Origin: Carposina sasakii
Taxonomy: Eukaryota; Arthropoda; Insecta; Lepidoptera; Carposinidae
Assembly: GCA_014607495.2 (NCBI GenBank)
Contig: CP053161.1
Span: 4,473,115 to 4,537,114 of the forward strand
DNA length: 64,000 nucleotides
Direction: 5' to 3'
How positions within the stretch are numbered: position 1 is the first letter of the stretch; each line of letters starts with the position of its first letter. The notes beneath the pieces were generated by a model. The model did no database searches, had not been told where the DNA came from, and worked only from the letters and a program-made list of their open reading frames with translations. Shown in pieces: positions 1-10,562 of this stretch. Position numbers and translations under genes: made by a program.

Positions 1-89
1 CCCAGTATTTTTATTGGCATAAACTTACTTTATTTGATGTATAGAGTACGTACCCTTCGTTAAGGGTGACAACGAAAAAACACCCTGTA
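1..89 (-). mobile_element. M2 MITE, partial (cut by window start)
   Basis: Matches the terminal part of the full M2 copy at 56002-56399 in reverse orientation: a GGCATAAACTTACTTTATTT stretch, the TTCGTTAAGGGT motif and a CACCCTGTA end. The rest lies outside the window. It abuts the M3 element that starts with the next TACAGGGTG. Confidence 0.7.
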
Positions 90-251
90 TACAGGGTGCG
101 GGTAAAGCAAATACTGAAATGCTGAACAAGTAGCATTGTGTTGAGTTATACGACAGTGTTATTACTCGCAGGAAATGTATTTGATCATCATTAATCTTTG
201 CTCTCCGCGCCATTTGTATCGGGCGATCCTGTGAGTAATTAAATGGTCTTA

Positions 252-540
252 TATCTGTAAAAAGTTTTATATCTGTAAAGACACTTTATAAATGTATGTT
301 TGATCGGTCATGTGGTGCCTGTTTGTGTTAGACGGTGACTGTATTTAATTGTATTTTATTTATTCGTGGATTTGACATTGATATTAATTTTATTATTGTA
401 CTGTGTGAACTAAAATGTCACTTAATTTAAATTTGCGTGCCATATGTTTATGGCTGTATAGGATGTTTCCTGTTAACTATTTGACACCTTTTCTGTACCC
501 TATACAAGAGCAAATAAACATATTCTATTCTATTCTATTC
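252..540 (+). mobile_element. LINE 3' end with (ATTCT)n tail, inserted in M3
   Basis: About 290 bp absent from the M3 copy at 39830-40735, where AAATGGGCTTATTGG is uninterrupted. It ends GAGCAAATAAACATATTCTA followed by ATTCT repeats, as LINE 3' ends do. A short TCTTA occurs at both junctions (247-251, 539-543) and may be the target duplication. No coding frame remains, so the LINE clade cannot be told. Confidence 0.6.
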
Positions 541-597
541 TTATTGGTTATTGTGTGAAACATTGCTGTTTTTTGGATCACTTGCGACTCTCCATTA

Positions 598-815
598 GGG
601 TTGTTAACCACCATCATCAAGATCGCAGGGGCGCGGGGGACGGAGTGCAACCGGGCCCTCACCGAACACTACTGAGCACTCACCGTTCGTCAGACACAGT
701 TGGCGGATAGCCATTTTTTACTATTGTAAATCCTAGTTTAAAATAATATACAACCTTAAATCTATCAGCGGCCTACTTCATTCCACATCCACAATCAGCT
801 CAATAAAGGTTGATC
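598..815. mobile_element. unclassified insertion within M3
   Basis: This GC-richer block is missing from the 40.5-kb M3 copy, where CATTAGAGTTGATCAGTTA runs straight through. It ends CAATAAAG just before GTTGATCAG, and GTTG recurs at both sides. It could be a truncated retroposon. I do not recognise the family. Confidence 0.4.
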
Positions 816-1065
816 AGTTATTTGAACTTTTTTGAGGGCAACTTCAAATTTTTTAAAAATCATCTTTTGGTTAAAATTTTATTTCTAATTCATTATCTAT
901 GACCTAAATAAATAAACTAAGCTATTTTTTCCTGAAAATATGAAAAAAAAGTCGGAAAATTTTGGAATTTTCCTGCGAAAATTTTCTGTATTTTCCACCT
1001 CAGAATCATGGCTTGAAGTCATTCTTCGGTATCAATATTTGCCTAGCTGTCACAAACACCCTGTA

Positions 1066-2040
1066 TAGGTATATGTAGATTCCAAATACTCTCGATATTT
1101 CTGGCTAGAATGGCACAAGATGATACTAAAGCGGCCCACGCTAGAGCCTGCCGTTTATTATCTATATCGTTGGTGAAGGTCGGTTAATGTAATAGTTCTA
1201 GTTTGGGCGGGCTTTAAACGAGATGTTCATTGAAAGATAAGCCAATAGCTACTTTAAAAAATTCTTATTCTAATTCTAATGCTTTATTGTACACAGTAAA
1301 GTTTTCACAAATAAAGTTTATGACAAAGAAAATGTACAAAGGCACGCTTATCTCTAAAAGAGATTTCTTCCAGCAAACCAACCGTGAAAGAGAAATTAAC
1401 ATAAGAGGTAGGTATATTATAAATTATAAAGTTTTTTTATTTTTTTTTTGTTTTTGGGCAAATATTGTACGTAAGGCTGAACGTTGTAGGTACCTATACT
1501 TATTATTGGAATATATTTTGCGTTTTTTTTACCCTTATTATTATTTTTTTATTTACTAGAGTTTTCTCAGGTACTGGATTGTACTTTATGTAAAAGTTAT
1601 TCAAATTAAAATTCATGTTGCACCTTATGTAATACATAGTTATGCTACCTGTATCTCTACAACTAGGGTTAACTGATTTAAAAAAATCTGTATATACTCG
1701 TACCCTTAAGTTTTTTTTTTTCTTTTTTCTTTTTTTTTTCACACACTACACAACACATCCCCTTCCCCTTGCCATATATTTTTTAGTGCAAGAGACTATT
1801 AATTGTCCATCTATCAACGCTTTCCTCACAATTCTACCTATAGCATTAAATATTCACTGGTTCTTTAGCGATACGAAATTACTAGCTAGCTCGTATCATG
1901 TCTCGCGTTGGACCTAGAATTTACATGTCTAGAACTAAGCTAGGCTTTTAGGCTTTCCCTGTCGCTGGAAGGTTGGTAATTTACATTTCATAATGTTCCA
2001 ATTTCCTTCGGGTTCACTGAGCCCATATTTGGTGTTTATT
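1066..2040. other. spacer, no gene seen
   Basis: AT-rich sequence with poly-T runs at about 1434-1449 and 1711-1739. Short open frames here are low complexity (Phe/Tyr-rich) and resemble no protein family. Confidence 0.6.
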
Positions 2041-2326
2041 ATTCAATAGGATTTTAGCCGCGTGGTACCAGCAGAGTAGAGTTTGTACCACCCCTGCCTG
2101 CCCGTGGGTATCGTACGAGGCGATTAAGGGTTTCCGGGTGGTGGGCAGCAGCGCCTCCCGTACTGACAACATAGTCCGAAAATCACACTGCGGTCACTAA
2201 CTCGATTGCCCAGCGTCGTGACTATGGGCAAAACCCCCCTGTGACAGTAGCCTTGTGGCGTGCTCTGGGGAAGGCCTACATCCAGCAGTGGACTGCAATA
2301 GGCTGAAGAAGTAGATTCAATAGGAT
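2041..2326 (+). mobile_element. RTE-like LINE 3' end with 12-bp TSD
   Basis: The element occupies 2053-2314 and is flanked by ATTCAATAGGAT at 2041-2052 and 2315-2326, a perfect 12-bp target duplication. The end reads in frame as a LINE-like C-terminus (roughly ALWRALGKAYIQQWTAIG then stop) and finishes in GAAGAAG. It is a 5'-truncated copy. Other pieces lie at 11164-11429, 25902-26158, 22100-22194, 27899-28010, 43601-43644 and 56513-56692. RTE assignment rests on recognising this widespread lepidopteran 3' end. Confidence 0.75.
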
Positions 2327-2429
2327 GTTTCTAGAATGTTAATTTAAATGGATTTGAAGATGAGATTGATATCGTACAAAAATTGTAGCGGTGAGTTATT
2401 ACCAAACGTAATATTCCTTTGCTTATGCG

Positions 2430-2605
2430 GAGCTTTACTAGAATCATCAGGTGCATCTCCTTCGATACATGTCGTAAAAGTCGACTAAGGAATTTAAAAG
2501 CGTTCTCTTAGTCAATAAGCCAACATATTGTCTCTGATCCTGCTAAACGAAGCTTGAGGATTTCCTCCGTGATCGGCTGTCATTCTTGAAACAACAGCCG
2601 TATGA
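2430..2605 (+). repeat. B repeat, diverged
   Basis: Matches B copies elsewhere: GCGGAGCTTTACTAGAAT, CATGTCGTAAAAGTCGACTAAGGAA, and a degraded GATCTCC-like end. The (TATG)n tail is lost. Confidence 0.55.
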
Positions 2606-3737
2606 GAAAATGACATAAGATATACAAAGCTCATTCCTTATTAAACTGTGCAACCCCAATACCGTGTATTATATTAAAAATTTAATCAAAAACTTTGTCA
2701 AATTACTCCCAAAACATCGAGTGACGACCTCATCGATAGGAAACTTCGTAACTTGCCGAATATTGTTTTCGAGTACATTTACTTAACAAGTACAACAGCC
2801 CGCCAGCGAGTGGCTCAGGACACGGAGCAGATTGCAAAAAGGAGGTGTTCTGTCAACGTTTGTATTTAGAAAATAGTGGTAGGAACAACTATGGAGTTGG
2901 AAGCAAACGTAAACCAATGATTTATACGTAGGCGACATTGATGATAAGATTTACCGCCAGTTTCTTGAACACTATGTTGACCATAGATTCAACTGTCATT
3001 ATAGGTACTGGGGATTTGGGCTTAGTCCATTTAATTAAAAAATTATACCACTTCAACCCTTTTATTAAAGATCGTGTAGATTCTTTCAGCCAAACCAGGA
3101 GTAGAGCAAAAATAATAAAGCGACAATGGAATAGCTTCACATTATTATCGTTCATTAGGATTACCATAAAATACACATAAGCTATGGAGCACCAGTATCG
3201 CTTCTTTCTATTGGTTGACAATAACACGGCCTTACCGTCTTACCTTGCCGGTTCATATATGTGCCTACGGATCATATAATGTAAAGCGTGCTCTATAAAT
3301 TATGTCTCTTCCATAGCATTTTGGCATATGACAATTTCAATATACTGGCCTTTTGACTTATTTGTTAGATTTTTTTTTTCACAAATTTTTGAGAAACCGA
3401 CAGTAACTATTACACCCCACCTTGTATCTACTCCATGCTCGAACCGAACTCACAATATAAAACTTGGACTTCCCAACTTGTAATAAAACGTAATAGCCTG
3501 AGGGGACGTCGGAATCAACGAAAATTTTAGATTTTTCGTTTGAGTTACACAGACTGACGGGCGGAAGTTTTGAGTTACGCGTGTCCTAGTTGTTACCGGG
3601 ATTCTACGTGGACCATATTTATAATTAACCTCTTTTATTTAAAGAAAACCTCCAAATGGCGTAAAAAAAATTCCCAGTGTCACTAAGATGATCATCTAAT
3701 GATACCTCTATACAATACAGATTATGTTTCTAAGTTT
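2606..3737. other. spacer, no gene seen
   Basis: No repeat shared with the rest of the window was recognised. Overlapping open frames of 80-101 codons on both strands at 2922-3227 have no recognisable motif and are treated as chance. Confidence 0.5.
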
Positions 3738-4004
3738 CCAAGTCTCCGACCGTATTTCGGCCATGGCGGCCAATCTCTGCGGAGATTAGGAGATATTATA
3801 GTGCACAAGTGTGTGCGCAAACACAGATGCGATGGGACGTAAAGCCGACACGACCGGAAAGACATCAGGCGCAGGACCAACAGTTTTACGTGCTTTCCGA
3901 CGCTCGAGCTAAGTGACAATTTTACAACATTAAAATATTTACAGGCCCGTGACTGGGATCGCCTCTCGCTTGGAAGGAGCACGTCTTAACCACTGGGTTT
4001 CACT
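3738..4004 (-). mobile_element. S2 tRNA-derived SINE
   Basis: In reverse orientation it carries a tRNA-like head (GGTTAAGACGTGC, then a B-box-like GATCCCAGTCACGGGCCTGT on the element strand) and the S2 3' end GGCCGAAATACGGTCGGAGA. About 270 bp. It matches 22997-23368 and 44990-45270 along its length. Confidence 0.8.
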
Positions 4005-4920
4005 TTCCCTATATACTTGTATTAAGATTGTGACAATTCAAGGCCGTCAAGCTCAAATTCCTCACACTCTCTGACCATAGCCTAAGGGTTCACACACATT
4101 CGAACAGCCTGTAAACATCAGCCGCGTATTACCGAAGCTTAGATTAGAGCTATTAATGTTAAATTGGGGTTGACATCAAATTGTAGCCGACACGGAACCA
4201 CGATATCAACCCGCAATATCAACTCTGTTCGCGAGTCAATAAAACAACTTTTTCATTGGCCTATATAATGTAAGTTAATGGTCGGTAGAGGCAAAACTTA
4301 CAATTTTCCTTCATTACAAACTCGCTGTTGCTACATATAATGTTTTATTTCGAGTTGAAAACTCCTAAGTTTTGTTTATTGAGTGTATTTTTAGTGGAAC
4401 CTTATGTTTATCACGTCAATTTGTATAGGCTGTGAAACAGGTATATAAAGTAGGTATATAAAAAGTGAAATAAAAAACCTCTAGGGTTTATGCAATACGC
4501 AACGAGTCGCGCCTTCACGCGGCAAAAAAAATGAAAGCATTAACTACCTACTACTTATATATTTACAATATATAATATAACCAATTGTAACTACTTTACA
4601 GCAGTTAAAAGCGAACGGAAACTGTAAACTATTCACTAGATCACGTCTTACAGCTCAGATCTACATTGATAGAGTCGTAAAATAGAATTACGGTTGGCAT
4701 GCTGTTACAGTGCAGGCTATTTGCTATTGCAAGATATATAGGAGGTTGATATGCGTTTTTTTTTAGCGACGCGTTTACCTTCAATTAATATAAGAGTCAA
4801 ACAAAAATAGTATAATTTGAAATTATTTATCTATAGGTATATTTAGAAATAAGTAAATATGCTGTTAATGGTCGTATGAAACTGGTAACCTTTGATTCGA
4901 ATTTTTACACATAATACATA
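4005..4920. other. spacer, no gene seen
   Basis: AT-rich, with no shared repeat or coding signal recognised. Confidence 0.5.
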
Positions 4921-5008
4921 CTGTGAAATCTCTTTCGTGATCCTACAGTTCTGCCTACGTCATACTACAGGTAGGCAAAACTGCAGGATCACGAAAGAGA
5001 TCTCACAG
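4921..5008. repeat. hairpin from two inverted B-repeat tails
   Basis: Arms of about 38 nt (4921-4958 and 4971-5008) pair with few mismatches around a 12-nt loop. Each arm contains ATCTCTTTCGTGATCCT-type sequence, which is the tail motif of the B family (compare 12850-12880 and 50560-50575). It looks like two B tails joined head to head. Confidence 0.7.
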
Positions 5009-5204
5009 CCACGTTTAGCCGACACTTAGTCTTGTCTTATTCCCGCCATAGAGGCTCACTCTGGCTGAAACTTATGGTCGTCCGTCCATCTTCTCCTGAG
5101 TCTTCCTCTATGTCGATTTTCGTCTACAGTTTAATTTAAATTAAAGAATTTCTTATTACAATTCTCATTTTCATGACCTTATCCCGTTATTTACAGAGTC
5201 GGCA

Positions 5205-5300
5205 CAATATGTAGGCACGGAATGCAGAGGTCGTGGGTTCGATTCCCACCCGGGTGAGGAATTTTTTCCATTTCTTTATTAATAATTTTACAATATGTTT
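5205..5300 (+). mobile_element. S1 SINE, 5'-truncated
   Basis: Contains the B-box part GTGGGTTCGATTCCCACCCG and the S1 tail TTTCTTTATTAATAATTTTA. The A-box half is missing. Matches 46645-46783. Confidence 0.65.
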
Positions 5301-5394
5301 TCTTTCGAAACTCATATTTCCAAGGATTTGGCATTTGTTTTAAGACCGGCTGCCTGCCTGACACCAACCCTACTCATCCGTACATGAAATAAAT

Positions 5395-5480
5395 TTCGTG
5401 GTGCACTGTTGTGACTGGGATCGAACCCACGCCTTCCGACTAAAAGGCACACGTCTTAACCTTTGGGCTATCACCGTAGA
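5395..5480 (-). mobile_element. S2 SINE head fragment
   Basis: Reverse-strand match to the tRNA-like head of S2 (CGGTGATAGCCCAAAGGTTA and CGATCCCAGTCAC on the element strand). The 3' body is absent. Confidence 0.6.
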
Positions 5481-5954
5481 AAATAGTTTTGTATTACACT
5501 ATGATGAGGCTATATAACAGCACCCTAAGAGACCATTTTATTAAACCTATTTGAAGAAAGTACGGATGAATGAATAGAGGATAATACATCGAGAACATTC
5601 GATTTTATATTCATTGCTCCTACATTGTGCTACCTAACAAAGACTTAACTACGACTTTAGTTAGACAGAGACGTAAAGCTAACAGAACGTAAGAGCGAGG
5701 GAGATAAAAAAATTATGTTAATGGTACTTACAGGATTAGTACTAAACCTTATCTAACGTATGTGTTTATACCTGAAAATATTACATTAAATATAGAGCCA
5801 TTCATATAGCTTTTCATGAAGAAAACACGCATATTACATAAACATATGTACAGGTGGCTGTGTTCTGAAATTGGTGTGACCAGCACTGCAGGCTCATAAA
5901 AGGGATTCTATTGCCACGTCAAGCATACCGGGGCACGTAAAGGAGCAGCAACAT

Positions 5955-6341
5955 ACTGGCCGTTTTTTCGTCGCCACCCTTAACGAAGGGTACGTACTCT
6001 ATACATCAAATACAGTAAGTTTATGCAAAAAAAATGCTGGGAAACGATGTAAATTTTTTTGAAAAAAATTTTTTAATTACTTCATCGGGTGAAATTTATA
6101 GTGTTCAGTGTTTATGCTAGTTTTTTTCATAGACAGATATTAATTATTTCTGTTGAAAAAATCTAGCTAACCGCGTCAATGTGCAATTATGCAGAAAAAC
6201 GCAGTCTATTTGTTCAACTTTGGGCCCTAATATTTTGAAAACCAGACACTTCCCAAGTATGCTTCCATGGAGAAAAATGATCGTGATGATGAGGAGATTC
6301 CGTAGTTTTCGGGAACGTTGTCGACCAAAAATCACCCTGTG
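5955..6341 (+). mobile_element. M2 MITE, 5' end eroded
   Basis: Aligns with 56002-56399: CCTTAACGAAGGGTACG, AAGTTTATGC, ATTTATAGTGTT, CTTCCATGGAGAAAAATGAT and an end ATCACCCTGT. The first TACAGGGTG is not visible. Confidence 0.7.
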
Positions 6342-6361
6342 TTGCTAGCTCACACTTTATG

Positions 6362-6685
6362 ATCCTGCTGTTAAGTTGATCAGGTTTTTGAACTTTTTTA
6401 GGGCAACTTTTTTTGAAAATTATCTTTTGGTTAACATTTAATTTTTAATTCACTATGGGTGCGCCCACCACCGGGCCCTACACCCTCCACTGAACGTTTG
6501 AACTTCCGAATTGTAACGCCTAATACAATTTCATTTATTTAATTTTTAAGTCATTATCTTAGGTCTAATTAAAGGAACTAAACAATTTTTTTCTGAAAAT
6601 ATGAAAAATGGTTCGAAATCCGCCTCAAAATCATGGTCTGAAGTCATGGTATCAATATTTGTCTGTCTGTTACAAACCCCCTGTA
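6362..6685 (+). mobile_element. M3 element, 3' half
   Basis: Matches the right half of M3 (TTGATCAG...TTTTTTAGGGCAACTTTTT, then GTTACAAACCCCCTGTA). It is interrupted by the FBR insertion at 6449-6536. Confidence 0.65.
6436..6549 (+). mobile_element. FBR foldback retroposon, short copy with 13-bp TSD
   Basis: An 88-bp insertion (6449-6536) starts TTCACTATGGG and ends AATTTCATTT. It is flanked by ATTTAATTTTTAA at 6436-6448 and 6537-6549, a perfect 13-bp duplication. It sits inside an M3 sequence whose uninterrupted form is at about 40540-40580. The first 43 bp are the inverted form of a block that lies in sense orientation in other FBR copies. Confidence 0.8.
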
Positions 6686-6691
6686 TATGTA

Positions 6692-6923
6692 TCCTACTTC
6701 CTACTAATATTATAAATGCGAAAGTTTGTAACGATGGATGGATGGATGTTTGTTACTCTTTCACGTAAAAACGGCTGGAGCGATATTAATAAAATTTGGT
6801 ATGGAGTTATCTGACACCCTGGATTAACACATAGGCTACTTTTTATCCTGGGAAAATATTTTTATCCCGGATAATTTCGATATTTTGTAGTCCACGCGGA
6901 CGAAGTCGCGGGCGTTCACTAGT
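6692..6923 (+). mobile_element. Helitron-like element, CTAGT end
   Basis: Begins TCCTACTTCCTACTAATATT, carries ACACATAGGCTACTTTTTAT and ends TCGCGGGCGTTCACTAGT. No terminal inverted repeats. This matches the small non-autonomous Helitrons common in Lepidoptera, in which insertion is between A and T. Confidence 0.8.
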
Positions 6924-7994
6924 CTAACCATACACGGGTACGAAATTAGGAAATCCACTTCAACCCTGGGATAAATGAAGCAAAATAAAGGCGTAGGGCT
7001 CAATAATCAAATCCTCGCGAAATATCGCGCGAGCTAGGGTAACCACACAACTGGCTTATCCTGATACGAGCCGATCACGCTTCGCTGTGCCTATCAATTT
7101 GAATATTCAAGGACGATAATCTATTTTGGGAGGTTAGCGGCCTGATTTGCGCAAACGAGATTCTTTTTGGTTGCAATTCATTTGTTTAGTTAAGGGCTAT
7201 TTCAATAGTTTCAATAGTTAAATAGCCTATCTGAAGAATAACTTTGAATGCTGTCTTTCGCTAAAACTTGGTGAAGATAGAGATAGTATCAACTTTATCT
7301 TCCAAATAGGCTATGTGTTGGAATCGGACCTAACAGAAATGACTGTAGAAAGAAAGTGGCATGTCAGTCTTTTGTTAGCATTTGCCTTCAATTTGGCGAG
7401 CAGCGGGGCATCATACTTTGAACAATGTCACAGCAAAATCTCCATTAAGTTTAAGTACGATACGAGCTAAGCGCACAATCGTTTAATTGAATAAAAAAAT
7501 AATTTAAAAAACAGCAATGCGTCCATCAGAATGATTCTGTCCCAAATTTCATTCAACACATGGTATCTCCACCGGACAGGGTTGGAATCAATTTATCGTT
7601 CAGCAGTTAAATTTTAACTAGCTATCAAACGGTATATGAAGCGGTTACAGGCAAGATGGCCGCTTAGCATGCAAATCACGGTTGCCATTGTTTACGCTTC
7701 ACGAGATATGTGGATAGAGCGCTTTAACGATTATTACGATAATTTGCAATGCCATTTATTAACGGTTAGTACTGGATTTACTATCATTATCCGATCTTTT
7801 TTTATTTGGGTTAGGTTTACGAAGAAGTAGGTAGCAAACGGATTTTACTATCAGCTTTTACTCGTATCAAACGGTACTCCTGTTAAGTAAATATTTCATA
7901 TATATTTTTTTAGTAATTATTACTTGCTAATAAGACCTGTGCCAGAATTCTGGAAACTAAATACAATACCTATAAATCTAAGACAAAACTGGAA
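6924..7994. other. spacer with one foldback relic
   Basis: No gene seen apart from an old hairpin at about 7218-7322. Its arms (AATAGCCTATCTGAAGA...) resemble the MITE at 49448-49580. Confidence 0.5.
7218..7322. mobile_element. foldback MITE relic (family of 49448-49580)
   Basis: Imperfect arms: AATAGCCTATCTGAAGAATA pairs with the reverse of TATCTTCCAAATAGGCTAT. The loop region carries a TGCTGTCTT-like motif, as in the cleaner copy at 49448. Confidence 0.5.
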
Positions 7995-8180
7995 AAAGAA
8001 GGGAAAAATAAGACCTGTGCGAAGGCGATGGGCTGACCACCTGTCACTACTAACCGAACTTGTACATCTCAACTATACCCTCAAAATTGGTCAGAAGTGG
8101 CACCATGTGGTTCTATCGGCCCTTAGTGCTCTGCCTACCCCGTAAGGGATAAAAGCACGATGATATATATGTATGTAAGA
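7995..8180 (+). repeat. A repeat with (TATG)n tail
   Basis: Contains GGCGATGGGCTGACCACCTG, GGTCAGAAGTGGCACCATGT and the end CTGCCTACCCCGTAAGGGAT followed by AAAGCACGATGATATATATG TATG. The same end is shared by families C and D. An open frame crosses it, as in other A copies, but shows no domain. Confidence 0.7.
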
Positions 8181-8189
8181 CCTGTGCTG

Positions 8190-8380
8190 CCGCGGGGCTT
8201 TACTAGAATACTCCTTCCGTGCATGTCGTAAGAGTGAACTGAGGAACTCGGGCATTTTCTCAGCGCTAGCAACTTCTCACTGGTCATTTACATCTGTCCC
8301 CGCATTGCCTAACGTGGGATCTCCTTTATGATCCAGCAGTTCTGCAGCATTATGGGAATACAGCCTTGTGTGTATGTATG
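8190..8380 (+). repeat. B repeat with (TATG)n tail
   Basis: Order of motifs: GGGGCTTTACTAGAATACTC, GTGCATGTCGTAAGAGT, AACTCGGGCATTTTCTC, TAACGTGGGATCTCCTTTAT, CAGTTCTG and TGTGTGTATGTATG. Most copies of this family in the window share this order. Confidence 0.7.
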
Positions 8381-8448
8381 GAATTTACTTGAGTACAATA
8401 AGAACAGAAGTCAGATTAGTTAATGATTAGATTGAGTACAATAAGAAC

Positions 8449-8853
8449 AGAAGTCAGATTATTCACTATGGGTGCGCCCACCACCGGGCCCTACACCCTC
8501 CACTGACCCTCGGATCTGATAACTCATAATTGCGACAACAGGCACTTGCACTAACTACAATCGCCATGAGAAACCAGACCCGAGCACCTAGCATGCAAGA
8601 CGATACATTGCACCATTCCGAAATCAAAAACTAGATAAATAATCTACATATGTTTCGCCAACAACCGTGGCATCCTCAGGATTATAGAAATTAGTAAATT
8701 AGTAAACCACTAATTACTATGAACCTCTAAAACCCAACACATTACTTACTTACTCAGTGGAGGGTGTAGGGCCCGGTGGTGGGCGCACCCATAGTGAATG
8801 TTTGAACTTCCGAATTGTAACGCCTAATACAATTTCATTTAGAAGTCAGATTA
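8449..8853 (+). mobile_element. FBR foldback retroposon with 13-bp TSD
   Basis: The element is 8462-8840, starting TTCACTATGGG and ending AATTTCATTT. A GC-rich 43-bp block at 8464 recurs perfectly inverted, ending at 8796. AGAAGTCAGATTA flanks it at 8449-8461 and 8841-8853 (13 bp, perfect). The left part is antisense to the 27.7-kb copy and the last 90 bp are sense, so the copy has a 5'-inverted structure. No coding capacity. Confidence 0.85.
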
Positions 8854-9899
8854 GTTAATCTAATCACACAACACGATGATCGTGTTGCGTGATCTTTTCG
8901 AATTGAATATCTGAATAGAAGTTTTAAATAATTTCGAACTGCATTATTGTAATGCAGGATATGCAGGATTAATACTAAAAACATGCCAAAATACTGTGAA
9001 ATAATGTAAAAAATATGAACAGTCCTTATATACTTTTTCATATCACAAATTACACCATGAAAACTAAAAGCTACAACAAAGATGAGAGTCCCGAGCTATC
9101 TACCCTCAAAGTGAAATATGTAATACATGTGACCCTGGCAAGGAAATGTGTGCAGATTATAAAGTTAATTAATTAATAAGCGCAATAGAGCTTTAGTGAA
9201 TTAAATTGCGTGAAAGTTAGGTAGGCAAAAACTCTATGAAGCGAAGGAAAAACTACGTTGACATAGTTTACAGTTTTTTTTCTTATCTAATCCACCTGTC
9301 GGATTTTTTTCTTTGGTTTCATCTCGAATCTTCTTTGAGACCAATAGGATATATAAGCATGACCCTTTTCATGCGACGTAATGCTATCGCCTCGAAGGCA
9401 AAATCTATAAGATATGACTATCGATTTACGGACTATCGAGAATTTGTGGCTTGCCCCACTGATCTCTAGTTAAAATAAACGTAACAATATAATTTAAAAG
9501 GCGCCTTATCTATAGCCTCTACAAATGCATATTATTATCTGCCATCCTCTAGAAAGGCCACATTTATCGAAAGCACGACAATAATGAGAGCCGTAAACGA
9601 CATGGATGCACGGGTCGGGGCTAATGGCGCGTAAACTGATACCGAAGTCGGACCTCTCCCTCATACTCCTCAGGGGTGAAAGGGATGCAGATAGAATATC
9701 GATAAAAGGTTAAGTCGATATGTCAGGAATAAAATAATGTGCGGATATGGGTTATGTTAATAATTTAGCACTGTCTCTTATTATAGAAAAGTTTTCTTCA
9801 TAAGGCTTTACATATTGGGAAGCCTCGATGTACTTAACTACACACGGTAGACGGGACTCGGTAGTCGCGTGAATTTCCAAAGACATAAAATTACAAAAG
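8854..9899. other. spacer, no gene seen
   Basis: AT-rich. A short segment at about 9355-9440 resembles 41095-41170 (ATGCGACGTAATGCTATCGC against GCGGCGTAACGCTAGCGAC), an old unnamed repeat. Small open frames here show no domain. Confidence 0.45.
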
Positions 9900-9955
9900 T
9901 GCTCTTGGTGCTCTGCCTACCCCGTAAGGGATGAAGGCGTGATTGTATGTACAAT
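9900..9955 (+). repeat. A repeat, 3' end only
   Basis: CTTGGTGCTCTGCCTACCCC then GTAAGGGATGAAGGCGTGAT and TGTATG: the 3' terminus of family A. Confidence 0.6.
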
Positions 9956-10061
9956 TTTTCACAAGTCAAATAAAAGTCGCTTATATCTGGGACATCAATA
10001 CATTTAGACTCAATAGGTAAATAAATAGATCAAATTAGTGAAATACTAGAGGGAGATCAGG

Positions 10062-10210
10062 TCAAGGGTACCTACGTGTACCCTAAAGCGACGGGCGTGC
10101 ATGAAGAATACCATGAAAGTAGATGAAGCGAAAGAGGTGTGTCAGGACCGTAGCAAGTGGAGATCCGTGATCTCTGCCTACCCCTACGGGAAAGAGGCGT
10201 GATTTTATGT
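10062..10210 (+). mobile_element. C repeat, LINE ORF2 C-terminal end
   Basis: Reads in frame as a LINE-type C-terminus, about VDEAKEVCQDRSKWRSVISA, then stop and a (TATG)n tail. The form ...DRxKWRxVI at the end of the frame is typical of non-LTR retrotransposon ORF2s. A 5'-truncated copy; others at 18215-18362, 32130-32240 and 42445-42600. Confidence 0.65.
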
Positions 10211-10298
10211 ATGTATTATAAAACTTATACACCGAGTATGGGATCCCAGGGTCTTATCTTATAGGAAGCTTTCATTTAACGCATATATTAAATGACCA

Positions 10299-10562
10299 GG
10301 GGGGCAATTCTAGAATTTTTTTGAGCCGTTACGCAACCTTTAACGAACCGTTAACGAAACGCAGTGCGAAGCAATATATACTTACCGCTTTAGTAATAAG
10401 GTATATTTTAGTCGCGAGTGTGACAGAATAAAAACAAATTTCTGTCTCGTGCTGAATTGTGTCTAATTACGTCATCGTGAAGTAATTATTGCTTTGTTCT
10501 GAGCGTCTACAACGGTTCCGTTTCGGCTTCGTTCCTACTCGAGACTTTTCGAGAATTGGCCC
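10299..10562. mobile_element. MITE, about 264 bp, CAATTCT inverted ends
   Basis: Starts GGGGGGCAATTCTAGAA and ends TTTTCGAGAATTGGCCC, giving imperfect inverted termini. The interior (GCAATATATACTTACCGCTT, TCTGTCTCGTGCTGAA, CTTTGTTCTGAGCGTCTA) is found reversed at 22458-22699, which defines a two-copy family here. Non-coding; superfamily unknown. Confidence 0.65.

Larger units (their letters stand above)
90..1065 (+). mobile_element. M3 element with two nested insertions
   Basis: Starts ACAGGGTG and ends GTCACAAACACCCTGTA, so the termini are short inverted repeats within TA. The body matches 39830-40735 (AAATACTGAAATGCTGAACAAG near the start; GAAAATTTTC and ATCAATATTTGCCT near the end). Against that copy, extra blocks sit at about 247-540 and 598-815. 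It codes for nothing visible and is probably a non-autonomous mariner/Tc1-type element; superfamily assignment is inference. Confidence 0.6.
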
